From contig NZ_RJUF01000024.1 in assembly GCF_024343775.1 (NCBI RefSeq), forward strand, positions 1 through 52,363: 52,363 nt of DNA, in the 5' to 3' direction. This document shows positions 44,734-52,363 of this stretch, in pieces. Each line of letters starts with the position of its first letter. The stretch's first letter is position 1. The translations under genes were made by a program, and so were the position numbers. The notes beneath the pieces are model-generated. The model was not told the DNA's origin, did not search any database, and was given only the letters and a program-made list of their open reading frames with translations. This stretch comes from Lacihabitans soyangensis (GTDB taxonomy: Bacteria; Bacteroidota; Bacteroidia; Cytophagales; Spirosomataceae).

Positions 44734-46326
44734 ATGAAGGCATTTGGACCTATCAGTCACGAAAAATTTGCAGGAACATTTGATGATGAAGCTCTCAAGC
44801 ATTTGATGCGTAGGGCATTGCTGGGAATCAAACTTGATGATTTTAAAAAGTTTTCGGGTCAGAACCTAGATCAAGTTATCAATACTATCTTCAAAGAGAG
44901 CACTACCCCTGCACCACCTGTTAATCATTATGAGAATACAGTAAAAGATACTACAGGTGTTCCGCTGGGTCAAACTTGGGTGAATAGTACTTACGGAGAT
45001 GGCACTATCAATAGTAGGCGTAGGCAATCATTGAAGTCGTGGTGGTTACAACAGATGCATTTCCAAGCACCTACGATTCATGAAAAAATGAATTTGTTTT
45101 GGCATAATCATTTTGCTACTGAGGTAAATGTATATGACGACGCACGTATGGGATACATGTACCTTAGTACCATAAGAAAATTCGCCCTTGGAAATTTTAA
45201 AAATTTCGTAAAGGCTATTACACTTGAACCCGCAATGCTGAATTATCTCAACGGTAATCAAAATACTAAAACAGCCCCGGACGAAAATTACGCCCGCGAA
45301 CTTCAAGAGTTGTTTACATTGGGCAAAGGCCCTAACTCAAAATATACCGAAGAAGATGTCAAAGCCGCAGCCAAAGTTCTAACGGGATACAGATATACCA
45401 GAGAGCCATTAAAATCTTATTTTCAGGCAGATAGGCACGACAGTACCGACAAGACTTTCTCTTCATTCTATGGGAATAGAGTCATAAAAGGTCATCCAGG
45501 AGACTTCGCTGAAAACGAACTAGATGAGCTCATAAATATGATTTTTGAAAAAGAAGAGGTTAGCTTGTATATCATTCGTCGGCTTTACTTATTCTTTTTC
45601 TACTACGATATTACACCTGAAATAGAAGCAAATTTTATAAACCCACTAGCTAAAATCTTCAGAGACAGTAAATTCGAAATTTTGCCAGTCCTTAAGGTAA
45701 TGTTTTCCAGTAAACATTTTTTTGATACTGAACTGAGAGGCAGTATTATTAAAAGTCCAATTGAGCACCTGATAGGTACCACCAAACTACTTGAACCCAA
45801 CTGGCCAATTTATGAAAGTTTCATTAATGAATACTATTTACTAGCGAATGACCTTGCTACTGTTTCTGACAGAGGTCAGCAAGTTTTAGGTGACCCGCCT
45901 AGCGTAGCAGGTTGGCCCGCCTATTATCAAGCCCCCGTTTATCATGAAATATGGATAAACGCAAGTACTTTCCCCGAACGCACCAAGTTTACAGATAACT
46001 ATATTTCGAAAGGCTACAAACGGAATAACCAATCATTGTTGTTTGACCCGATTAGTTTTACCAAAAAACTTAAGGACCCCTCCGATCCAGTAAAACTTAT
46101 AGATGAGCTAACATTTTTGCTTTTTCAGATACCCATATCAAGTAAGCTCAAAACCAAACTCAAAACAGATATATTACTTGCTGGTCAAGCTTCTGATTAT
46201 TATTGGACTGAGCTTTGGAACGAAGCTTTACAGAAGCCGACCAACAATAATATTAGCATGGTTACTTCTAGATTAAAAAGCCTTTTAAGTTATTTTCTTG
46301 CATTACCTGAATACCAATTAAGCTAA
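44734..46326 (+). CDS. DUF1800 family protein
   Basis: This 530-residue protein has the DUF1800 hallmarks: HLMRRALLGIKLDDFKKF at the start, KMNLFWHNHFATEVNVY, PDENYARELQELFTLGKG, EEDVKAAAKVLTGYRY, and GDPPSVAGWPAYY. It lacks a visible signal peptide. DUF1800 and DUF1501 genes are almost always paired; the function of the pair is not established. It is separated from the DUF1501 gene by 3 bp, so both are translated from one transcript. Confidence 0.9.
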   Translation: MKAFGPISHEKFAGTFDDEALKHLMRRALLGIKLDDFKKFSGQNLDQVINTIFKESTTPAPPVNHYENTVKDTTGVPLGQTWVNSTYGDGTINSRRRQSLKSWWLQQMHFQAPTIHEKMNLFWHNHFATEVNVYDDARMGYMYLSTIRKFALGNFKNFVKAITLEPAMLNYLNGNQNTKTAPDENYARELQELFTLGKGPNSKYTEEDVKAAAKVLTGYRYTREPLKSYFQADRHDSTDKTFSSFYGNRVIKGHPGDFAENELDELINMIFEKEEVSLYIIRRLYLFFFYYDITPEIEANFINPLAKIFRDSKFEILPVLKVMFSSKHFFDTELRGSIIKSPIEHLIGTTKLLEPNWPIYESFINEYYLLANDLATVSDRGQQVLGDPPSVAGWPAYYQAPVYHEIWINASTFPERTKFTDNYISKGYKRNNQSLLFDPISFTKKLKDPSDPVKLIDELTFLLFQIPISSKLKTKLKTDILLAGQASDYYWTELWNEALQKPTNNNISMVTSRLKSLLSYFLALPEYQLS

Positions 46327-46329
46327 GCC

Positions 46330-47883
46330 ATGAGAAGAAGAAACTTTATAAAAAATACAATGTTAGGTGCACTTACACCTACGTTTTTGAGTAATCAAAG
46401 TTTGTGGGCCATGGGGAATGTAGACCAGAAATTGCTCGAAAATGAAAATGTTTTGGTTGTAATACAGCTCAACGGTGGCAATGATGGATTGAATACTGTC
46501 ATTCCTATAAATCAATATGGGAATTACAAAAATGCACGTTCAAATATAGCTCTAGTTGAAAATAAGATTCTGAAAATTCCTCAGAGCGATTTAATCGGCC
46601 TACATCCTTCTTTAAAAAATCTTGCATCATTAATGAGCGAAGGTAAAGGGAATATCATTCAGGATGTAGGATACCCCAATCCCAACTTTTCGCATTTTAG
46701 GGCTACTGATATTTGGCACACAGCCTCAAATTCAAACGAAGTTTTAGAAAGCGGTTGGGCGGGAAGACTTTTGGCACTCGATCACCCGAATTACCCCGAA
46801 GGTTATCCTTCTAGTAAATACCCAGATCCGCTTTCGATACAGATTGGTTCCGTGGTTTCTACTGCCCTTCAGGGACCCTTGTATAGTATGGGAATGTCAA
46901 TTTCTGATACTACAAATTTCTATAATCTCATTGAAAATGCCGACGAGCCTGTCCCTAATACTTTAGCAGGCAAAGAGTTAGATTACCTAAGGCAAGTATC
47001 TAAACAAACCAACAAATACTCTGAAACTATCAAAGCGGCTGCACTGAAAGTTAGTCAACAGAAAACATATCCGAATCTTAGTTTGGCCTCTCAACTTAAA
47101 ATTGTAGCAAGACTTATTGCGGGAGGGCTCAAAACTAAAATTTATTATGTAAACTTAGGTGGATTCGACACCCATAGCGGACAAGTTGTGACGACCGACA
47201 CCAGCACAGGCACACATGCCAACCTTATGGCCAATCTAGGAGATTCTATTAAAGCATTTCAGGACGATCTGAAGTTTTTAGGTGTGGCTGATAGAGTCTT
47301 AGGTATGACATATTCGGAATTTGGACGTAGGATAAAGTCTAATGCGAGCTCTGGAACTGACCATGGGGCTGCAGCACCAATGTTTTTCTTTGGGGAGAAA
47401 GTTAACCCAACTTATTTTGGTAAACCTACCACTATTTCTGCCAATGTGGGGAATAACGACAATATACCGATGCAACACGACTTTCGTTCGGTTTATGCCT
47501 CTATTATGAAATATTGGTTTTGTAGCGATTCGGTAGAAATGAAAAGTGTATTGTTCAGAGATTTTGCAACGATTCCGCTCGTTAACGGAAGTGTTTGCGG
47601 TTATGTGACCAGTACTGAGCCTGAATTAACAAACGCTCGTTTGAAGGCCTATCCAAATCCTGTTCAAGACATTTTGAATCTAAGATTTATCTCTGATGGA
47701 GGCCAAAATTCTTTTCAATTGCTGGATATGAGAGGTATAGAAGTAATTCCAGAAATAGATGAGGAAAGGGAGGCTGGGAGTCAAGAAATCACGCTCAATA
47801 TTAGCCACCTGAATTCTGGAATATATCTGGCGAGATTCAGAAACAATGATTATCAGGAGGTTGTAAGGGTTCTGAAAAAGTAA
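46330..47883 (+). CDS. DUF1501 family protein with T9SS type A sorting domain
   Basis: This 517-residue protein has a twin-arginine-like N-terminus (RRRNFIKNTMLGALTPTFL). The body is a DUF1501 sulfatase/alkaline-phosphatase-like fold: VVIQLNGGNDGLNTVIPI, YVNLGGFDTHSGQV, TYSEFGRRIKSNASSGTDHG and GAAAPMFFFG. The last ~80 residues (about 440-517) form a T9SS type A sorting domain: LKAYPNPVQDILNLRF at its start, ISHLNSGIYLARFRNN, and a basic tail. The combination means export across the inner membrane, perhaps by Tat, and then outer-membrane translocation by T9SS. Confidence 0.92.
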   Translation: MRRRNFIKNTMLGALTPTFLSNQSLWAMGNVDQKLLENENVLVVIQLNGGNDGLNTVIPINQYGNYKNARSNIALVENKILKIPQSDLIGLHPSLKNLASLMSEGKGNIIQDVGYPNPNFSHFRATDIWHTASNSNEVLESGWAGRLLALDHPNYPEGYPSSKYPDPLSIQIGSVVSTALQGPLYSMGMSISDTTNFYNLIENADEPVPNTLAGKELDYLRQVSKQTNKYSETIKAAALKVSQQKTYPNLSLASQLKIVARLIAGGLKTKIYYVNLGGFDTHSGQVVTTDTSTGTHANLMANLGDSIKAFQDDLKFLGVADRVLGMTYSEFGRRIKSNASSGTDHGAAAPMFFFGEKVNPTYFGKPTTISANVGNNDNIPMQHDFRSVYASIMKYWFCSDSVEMKSVLFRDFATIPLVNGSVCGYVTSTEPELTNARLKAYPNPVQDILNLRFISDGGQNSFQLLDMRGIEVIPEIDEEREAGSQEITLNISHLNSGIYLARFRNNDYQEVVRVLKK

Positions 47884-47896
47884 ATGCTTTAAGCGT

Positions 47897-47918
47897 AAAA
47901 CGATTATCAAATCGTTTT
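47897..47918. terminator. Bidirectional terminator-like hairpin
   Basis: AAAACGATT (47897-47905), loop ATCA, AATCGTTTT (47910-47918) is a perfect 9-bp stem between two convergent genes. The stem is A/T-rich, so its strength is uncertain. Confidence 0.55.
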
Positions 47919-47973
47919 AGAAAATCTAAATTCTGATTCTAGAAATTGTCGCTCACAAATTTGGAAATGACTG

Positions 47974-49491
47974 TTACAATTTCGAAATAATAATAGTGGT
48001 TATAGATTCTTGGGGTAAAGTGAATCTCTGACCGTTTATTTTTTTGTTCTTCAAATTATCCTCAGATGAAGTTATGTAAGCCTCTGCTTTCTGTTTTTTC
48101 CAGATGCTGGGTAATTCAATAGATTGATTTTCAACATTATTTATTAAAACCAAAACGACTTGATTTTTGCCTTTGTAAGCAGAATACAGCACTTTTTTAT
48201 TTTCCAAATCCACTTGAATCCTTTGCATTTCAGGGCGAACAAACCTCGAAAAATTCCCTAGCGTCCAAAGCAACTTTGACTCTAAAACATCTCCATCAAA
48301 CTTTTGATTGTCGTCTTCTCCTAATTTGCCTTTGTTTGAAATATAAATGAGGCCGTCCTTATAATCATTGGCACTTACAGACAGCCACCAATGCCAGGCA
48401 GAGGCGTTGGCCAAAGTCAAATCAGTATGAATAACTTTAGCCACATAAAGAGCCGTTTTCATTCCCAAATCCATCTTACTTCCATTTATTTCGCCTGCAT
48501 TGTCACCCAAAATACAATATTCCGATTGCCAGTAATTGATGTTATGTTTCTTTATTTTCTCTCCTAAATCCATCCTTTTCTTAACCAATTCATCATTTGG
48601 AGAAGTGGTAAAATAGCTATGTCCGCAAATTATTTTCTCTACAGATTTCAGATTTCCAACATAATTCGGACTTTCTGTTCCAAAGAAATCTTCAATTTGA
48701 TTGTCTTGATTTTCTTTTGAGCGATTGGTTTCGGTTTTGTACAAATAATCTATCTGAGCCGTTTCGGCTATGGTTAGCTTGGTTTTTAGGTTATTTTGGG
48801 TAAATTTTTCATCTATTTTCCGGACAGCCCAAGCCAAATCTGAATTGTCGATAGGCGTACCTTCTTGCGTTCCATAGCCTGATTTAGATTTCGGTCCCCA
48901 ATCCCACTGCGGCTCATTGAAAGGGCTCAGATAGTCCAGTTCTAACTTAGTCGAAACTTCCGCCAAAAAGTTGGTAAATTCATCAATTTTTGTTTTGTCA
49001 AAATTCCATTCACCTAATTTACCAGTGCCAATGGCTAAACCATTTTTGGTAAACGAAACAGGTGCTGAATTCAAAAATCCCAAAGTGAAATCAACTTTAT
49101 GGCGTTTGGCGGCATCCATAAACCATTGTTGTCCAGCTTGTTTGGTCCAATCGTATTTTCCATTTTCAAGAAAGCACTCTGCTCTTCGCCATTCGTTGGT
49201 AATCATGCTTTTGGTAACTTGTTCTGTACTTCCTGCACCAATATTGAACCGCCACATCGACAAACCTATGCCCTTAGGATTCCCCGATTTATCCATTTCT
49301 TGGCTAAATAATAACTCAGCTATCTTTTCCCGTTTTTCTAATGGATAGTACTTGCCCACCATCTGCATTGACCAGCAATCTGACGCACCAAAACTGTGCA
49401 TGGTTTGGTAGGTAATGGAGGTGTCAATTTTTATCTTTTGTGCGAAAGAAAAGTTATTCAACAAAAGGAAAAGGACTGCCAGTTTTTTCAT
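47974..49491 (-). CDS. Secreted GH30 family glycoside hydrolase
   Basis: This 505-residue protein has a signal peptide (MKKLAVLFLLLNNFSFAQ). It starts with the GH30-like YQTMHSFGASDCWSMQMVG strand. The acid/base Glu is in LSPFNEPQWDWG (about residue 191) and the nucleophile Glu is in QSEYCILGD (about 325). A C-terminal beta-sandwich (about 420-505) ends the protein. GH30 enzymes cleave beta-1,6-glucan, xylan or beta-1,6-galactan; the FGASDCWS start recalls the endo-beta-1,6-galactanase type, but the substrate is not certain. It is 105 bp downstream of the GH92 gene on the same strand, so an operon is likely. Confidence 0.85.
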   Translation of the reverse strand: MKKLAVLFLLLNNFSFAQKIKIDTSITYQTMHSFGASDCWSMQMVGKYYPLEKREKIAELLFSQEMDKSGNPKGIGLSMWRFNIGAGSTEQVTKSMITNEWRRAECFLENGKYDWTKQAGQQWFMDAAKRHKVDFTLGFLNSAPVSFTKNGLAIGTGKLGEWNFDKTKIDEFTNFLAEVSTKLELDYLSPFNEPQWDWGPKSKSGYGTQEGTPIDNSDLAWAVRKIDEKFTQNNLKTKLTIAETAQIDYLYKTETNRSKENQDNQIEDFFGTESPNYVGNLKSVEKIICGHSYFTTSPNDELVKKRMDLGEKIKKHNINYWQSEYCILGDNAGEINGSKMDLGMKTALYVAKVIHTDLTLANASAWHWWLSVSANDYKDGLIYISNKGKLGEDDNQKFDGDVLESKLLWTLGNFSRFVRPEMQRIQVDLENKKVLYSAYKGKNQVVLVLINNVENQSIELPSIWKKQKAEAYITSSEDNLKNKKINGQRFTLPQESITTIIISKL

Positions 49492-49596
49492 TGGGTTTGG
49501 TATATATTAATTTTTGATTAACCTCAAATTGAACTTTCAGATGACGTAAAGTTTTGAATTAAGTCTACAGAAATTCTATTCAAGGCATTCAATTAT

Positions 49597-51864
49597 TTAT
49601 TTCTCATTGCTCATGCTGTACGGAAAATCGCTTTCCTTAGTTCCACGCGTTTCGTTGGGTTTGTTTGACATTTTCAGGTCCAAAACGCCGCCTTTGGTGA
49701 TGTCCTCGTGGTTTAAGAAATTCTTCGAATAACTTTGAGCGTTCAGTTTGGCATCGTTAACATACACATGTTCTGTCGAGTTTGTGGGAGCATTTATTGT
49801 AAATTTTTTGCCATTTTCAAGCGTGAGCGTAGCTTTTTTGAAAAGCGGCGAACCCAAAACGTACTGGTTAGAACCCGGACAAACGGGATAAAAACCCAAT
49901 GCCGAGAAAACATACCAAGCCGAGGTTTGGCCATTGTCTTCGTCGCCACAGAGGCCATCAGGAGCATTTTTATAGAGTTTGTCCATAATGTTTCGAACGA
50001 GTTTTTGGGTTTTCCATGGTTGACCAGCGTAATTGTACAAATAAGGCATGTGCTGAATCGGCTGATTCCCGTGAGCGTATTGACCCATGTTCATGACTAA
50101 CATTTCAGTAATTTCGTGTATCTGCTGGCCATAATAGGAGTAGTCGAAAGTGGGTGCAGCAGTGAAAACCGAATCCATTTTGCCCACAAAATTCTGTTTT
50201 CCGCCCATTAGGTTTTGAAGGCCTTTAATATCATGAAAAACACACCAAGTCCAGTGCCACGAGCAACCTTCGGTGAAGGCATCCCCCCATTTGTCAGGCC
50301 TGAAAGGCGACTGGAAGCTTCCGTCAGAGTTGCGTCCACGCACAAAATTCACGCTTGGGTCAAACACGTTTTTGTAATAATGGGCTCTTTTGTAAAGTGT
50401 ATCTTGTTCAGCTTTAGGTCGGTTAAGGGCCTTGGAGAGTTTCCAAAGCGTGAAGTCATCGTAGCTGTATTCAAGTGTTCGGGCGGTGTTTTCGTTGATT
50501 TTTACATCGTAGGGTATATAGCCTTTACCATTGTAATATTCCACACCATACCGACCAACCGAGGTCAGCGGACCAGCATTCTGGGTGTTTTTGAGCATGG
50601 CTTCGTAAAGCGTGTTGATATCGTATCCTCTGATGCCTTTTAGGTAGGAGTCTGCTATAATAGAGGCCGAATTGGAGCCCACCATACAGTCTCTGTGGCC
50701 AGGACTGGCCCATTCGGGTAACCAACCGCTTTCTTTGTAGGTGTTTACGAGCCCTTCCATTATCTGGCTGTTGAGCTCAGGAAACATGAGCGTAAAAAAC
50801 GGAAATACCGCCCTGAAGGTATCCCAAAAGCCGTTGTCGGTAAACATATAACCGGGCAAAACTTGCCCGTTGTAAGGGCTGTAGTGCATCACTTTGTTGT
50901 TTTTGTCTAGCTCATAAAATTTCCTTGGGAAAAGCATTGTGCGGTAAAGTGCCGTATAAAAAGTTCCTTTTTCTGCCTCTGAACCACCTTCTGCGGCTAT
51001 TCTGCTCATCATTTTGTTCCATGTGGCTCTGCCTTCGGTGGCTATTTGGCCAAAGGTTTTGTTGCCAATTTCGCGTTGTAAATTGAGTTCGGCTTGTTCG
51101 GGGCTAATGAAAGAGGAGGCTATTTTGAGATTTACGGCTTCATTGGCTTTGGTTTTAAACTGTATCACAGAACCTACGTGTTTGCCAGTGGCTTCCAACA
51201 ATTTTATATCCAAACTGCCGTCTTTGGCGATGTACACTTGCTCAAAGGCCTTGTCGGCATATATCACGAAATAGTTCTTGAAGTTTTCGGGTACACCACC
51301 AGAGTTATTGCAAGAGTAGCCCACTATTTTTCGCTCTTCTGGATACACTTTTATGTGCGAGTTTTTGAAAAAGGCATCTACGATCAAATACGCCTTTTCG
51401 GTTTCGGGATACGTAATTCTGAATCTTGCGGCACGCTCAGTAGGGGTTATTTCTACTGTCATGTTATAGTCTGAGAGGTAGACTTTGTAGTAATGTGCTT
51501 GCACCACTTCGGCTTTGTGTGAATACCACGATTCACGCTTGTTTTCATCGAAGACGAGTTTTTCGGTGGTGGCGAATATCGAAAACGCACCATAATCATT
51601 AATCCACGGCGAGGGTTGGTGGGTTTGTTTGAAGCCCCTGATTTTTTTGGCGGCATACTGGTAAGCCCAACCGTCGCCCATTTTGTTGGTTTGTGGCGAC
51701 CAGAAATTCATTCCCCAAGGCAAGGCAATGGCCGGGTATGTGTTGCCATTTGATAAACTAAAGTCAGAATCGGTACCGATGAGTGGGTTGATGTATTTGG
51801 CCAAGTCGGCGTTTTGGGAAAAGGCATTAAATGCCAACAATACAAAAAGGGCTATTTTTTTCAT
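49597..51864 (-). CDS. Secreted GH92 alpha-mannosidase
   Basis: This 755-residue protein has a signal peptide (MKKIALFVLLAFNAFSQ) from ATG 51864; a TTG three codons upstream was rejected. The GH92 N-terminal beta-domain has INPLIGTDSDFSLSNGNTYP and IRGFKQTHQPSPWINDYG. The catalytic domain contains GYMFTDNGFWDTFRAVFPFF and GLCGDEDNGQTSAWYVFSAL (about 633-652), which carries conserved Asp/Glu residues of the metal-dependent inverting mechanism. Family members are exo-alpha-mannosidases acting mainly on alpha-1,2 linkages of N-glycans or yeast mannan. It is the first gene of the GH92/GH30 unit. Confidence 0.93.
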   Translation of the reverse strand: MKKIALFVLLAFNAFSQNADLAKYINPLIGTDSDFSLSNGNTYPAIALPWGMNFWSPQTNKMGDGWAYQYAAKKIRGFKQTHQPSPWINDYGAFSIFATTEKLVFDENKRESWYSHKAEVVQAHYYKVYLSDYNMTVEITPTERAARFRITYPETEKAYLIVDAFFKNSHIKVYPEERKIVGYSCNNSGGVPENFKNYFVIYADKAFEQVYIAKDGSLDIKLLEATGKHVGSVIQFKTKANEAVNLKIASSFISPEQAELNLQREIGNKTFGQIATEGRATWNKMMSRIAAEGGSEAEKGTFYTALYRTMLFPRKFYELDKNNKVMHYSPYNGQVLPGYMFTDNGFWDTFRAVFPFFTLMFPELNSQIMEGLVNTYKESGWLPEWASPGHRDCMVGSNSASIIADSYLKGIRGYDINTLYEAMLKNTQNAGPLTSVGRYGVEYYNGKGYIPYDVKINENTARTLEYSYDDFTLWKLSKALNRPKAEQDTLYKRAHYYKNVFDPSVNFVRGRNSDGSFQSPFRPDKWGDAFTEGCSWHWTWCVFHDIKGLQNLMGGKQNFVGKMDSVFTAAPTFDYSYYGQQIHEITEMLVMNMGQYAHGNQPIQHMPYLYNYAGQPWKTQKLVRNIMDKLYKNAPDGLCGDEDNGQTSAWYVFSALGFYPVCPGSNQYVLGSPLFKKATLTLENGKKFTINAPTNSTEHVYVNDAKLNAQSYSKNFLNHEDITKGGVLDLKMSNKPNETRGTKESDFPYSMSNEK

Positions 51865-52042
51865 TAAAATCAAGAAAGATATTTAGCCCGAAATTTATGG
51901 ATTTTTAGTGAGGAAATGGGTGGGGGAGAGGTTTTTTGTTTTGGGGTGGGGAGGAGAATTGTGTTTATAATATACATGTTAATTTTCAGGATTAGAATTA
52001 AATGAATTTGTTTATTTCTTGACGAATTCACATGACCCATGA

Positions 52043-52139
52043 GGGACAGAACGGCCTGTTTGAGCTCTTTTTGTTGGCCTGCCTTTAGGCGGAACGCAAA
52101 AAAGCGAGTAGTGATGGCCCGACCCCAGCTGCTGTGGGG
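52043..52139. other. GC-rich structured intergenic element
   Basis: In an otherwise AT-rich intergenic area (51865-52192, no gene found), this block is GC-rich and full of complementary segments. CTCTTTTTGTTGGCCTGCC (52065-52083) pairs imperfectly with 52088-52108 across a TTTA loop; CCCCA (52123-52127) pairs with TGGGG (52135-52139); outer GGGACAGAACGGCC and GGCCCGACCCC may pair further. It could be a chromosomal palindromic repeat or an RNA. The flanking part of the gap (51905-51960) is strongly G-rich on the plus strand; I see nothing else there. Confidence 0.4.
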
Positions 52140-52192
52140 AAGATTTTAGTTTGGGGGATGCTCAACTGACTTTGTTTGAATGTTATAAAATC

Positions 52193-52360
52193 TTAATTTA
52201 CTTTATCTAATTTGGCAGTTTTCTTCAAAATAAAAGAAGAAATCAAACAACTTATAAACCCCAAGACAAGGAGCAAATGGGCAAAATTCCAACCTGAATT
52301 CCAGTAGATAAACGTCAATAAAAAGAAACTTATAAAATTGAGTAAGAAGCTAATTCCTAT
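52193..52360 (-). pseudogene. Fragment of a small membrane protein
   Basis: Fifty-five sense codons end at TAA (52193-52195) and encode two hydrophobic helices (FLLNFISFFLLTFIYW and FAHLLLVLGFISCLISSFIL) followed by a basic tail, KKTAKLDKVN. A TGA is in frame at the last three bases of the window, and no ATG occurs, so either the gene starts at a TTG or ATA, is broken, or is shifted by a sequence error near the end. The hydrophobic pattern and charged C-terminus make coding origin likely. Confidence 0.4.
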
Positions 52361-52363
52361 TCA

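Noticed and set aside
50215-50643. 142-codon plus-strand frame inside the GH92 gene
   Set aside because: Opposite strand of a full-length GH92 gene; no recognisable protein features.

Overview
The window looks like a chromosomal segment of a Bacteroidota bacterium, most probably of the order Cytophagales. Reasons: low GC; promoters of the Bacteroidota type (TTTG, about 16-21 bases, TAnnTTTG); giant secreted proteins built from Ig-like, SprB and 'WxGPNG' modules; a type IX secretion (T9SS) C-terminal sorting domain; a YpdA-type reductase; and secreted GH32, GH95, GH30 and GH92 glycosidases. No rRNA, tRNA, CRISPR array, transposase or integrase was seen.

Layout. (1) Positions 1-8.9 kb, minus strand: an apparent operon of three tandem phage-collar-domain proteins, a GNAT acetyltransferase and a small DUF6916-like protein. 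It ends in a giant surface protein of at least 2127 codons whose C-terminus lies off the left edge. (2) 9.0-17.7 kb: a small secreted unknown, an AraC-family regulator with two sets of operator-like repeats around it, a secreted GH32 fructanase, and a 1701-residue beta-propeller plus Ig-repeat protein that shares a promoter with the GH32 gene. (3) 17.8-22.1 kb: a PfkB-family sugar kinase directly behind an AT-rich AAA+ ATPase/subtilisin-like protease pair, which matches the IetAS antiphage type. (4) 22.2-30.7 kb: housekeeping and envelope genes (fabI, a SNF2 helicase, ilvA, a DUF4097 beta-repeat protein, and an ECF sigma factor with a membrane-anchored beta-barrel protein). (5) 31.0-35.1 kb: a DUF4261 gene, ribD, a YciI-like gene, and an AT-rich ATPase/HNH pair that matches the Septu (PtuAB) antiphage system. 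(6) 35.3-42.1 kb: typA, ypdA, a GNAT gene, an orphan LolD-like ABC ATPase, a DUF2911 lipid-sized secreted protein, a D-2-hydroxyacid dehydrogenase and a DoxX-like membrane protein. (7) 42.2-51.9 kb: GH95, a DUF1800/DUF1501 export pair with a T9SS tail, GH30 and GH92. The last 0.5 kb holds a GC-rich structured element and a membrane-protein fragment.

How the genes fit together. The window mixes core metabolism (fatty-acid, isoleucine and riboflavin synthesis) with accessory blocks. Two compact two-gene defence modules sit in otherwise ordinary operons, each directly upstream of a metabolic gene on the same strand. The glycosidases suggest use of fructans, fucosylated glycans, mannose-containing glycans and beta-glycans, but no SusC/SusD pair is present. 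The least explained block is the collar triad, acetyltransferase, DUF6916 and giant adhesin cluster, which has no other phage genes and could be a surface-protein display or maturation module.
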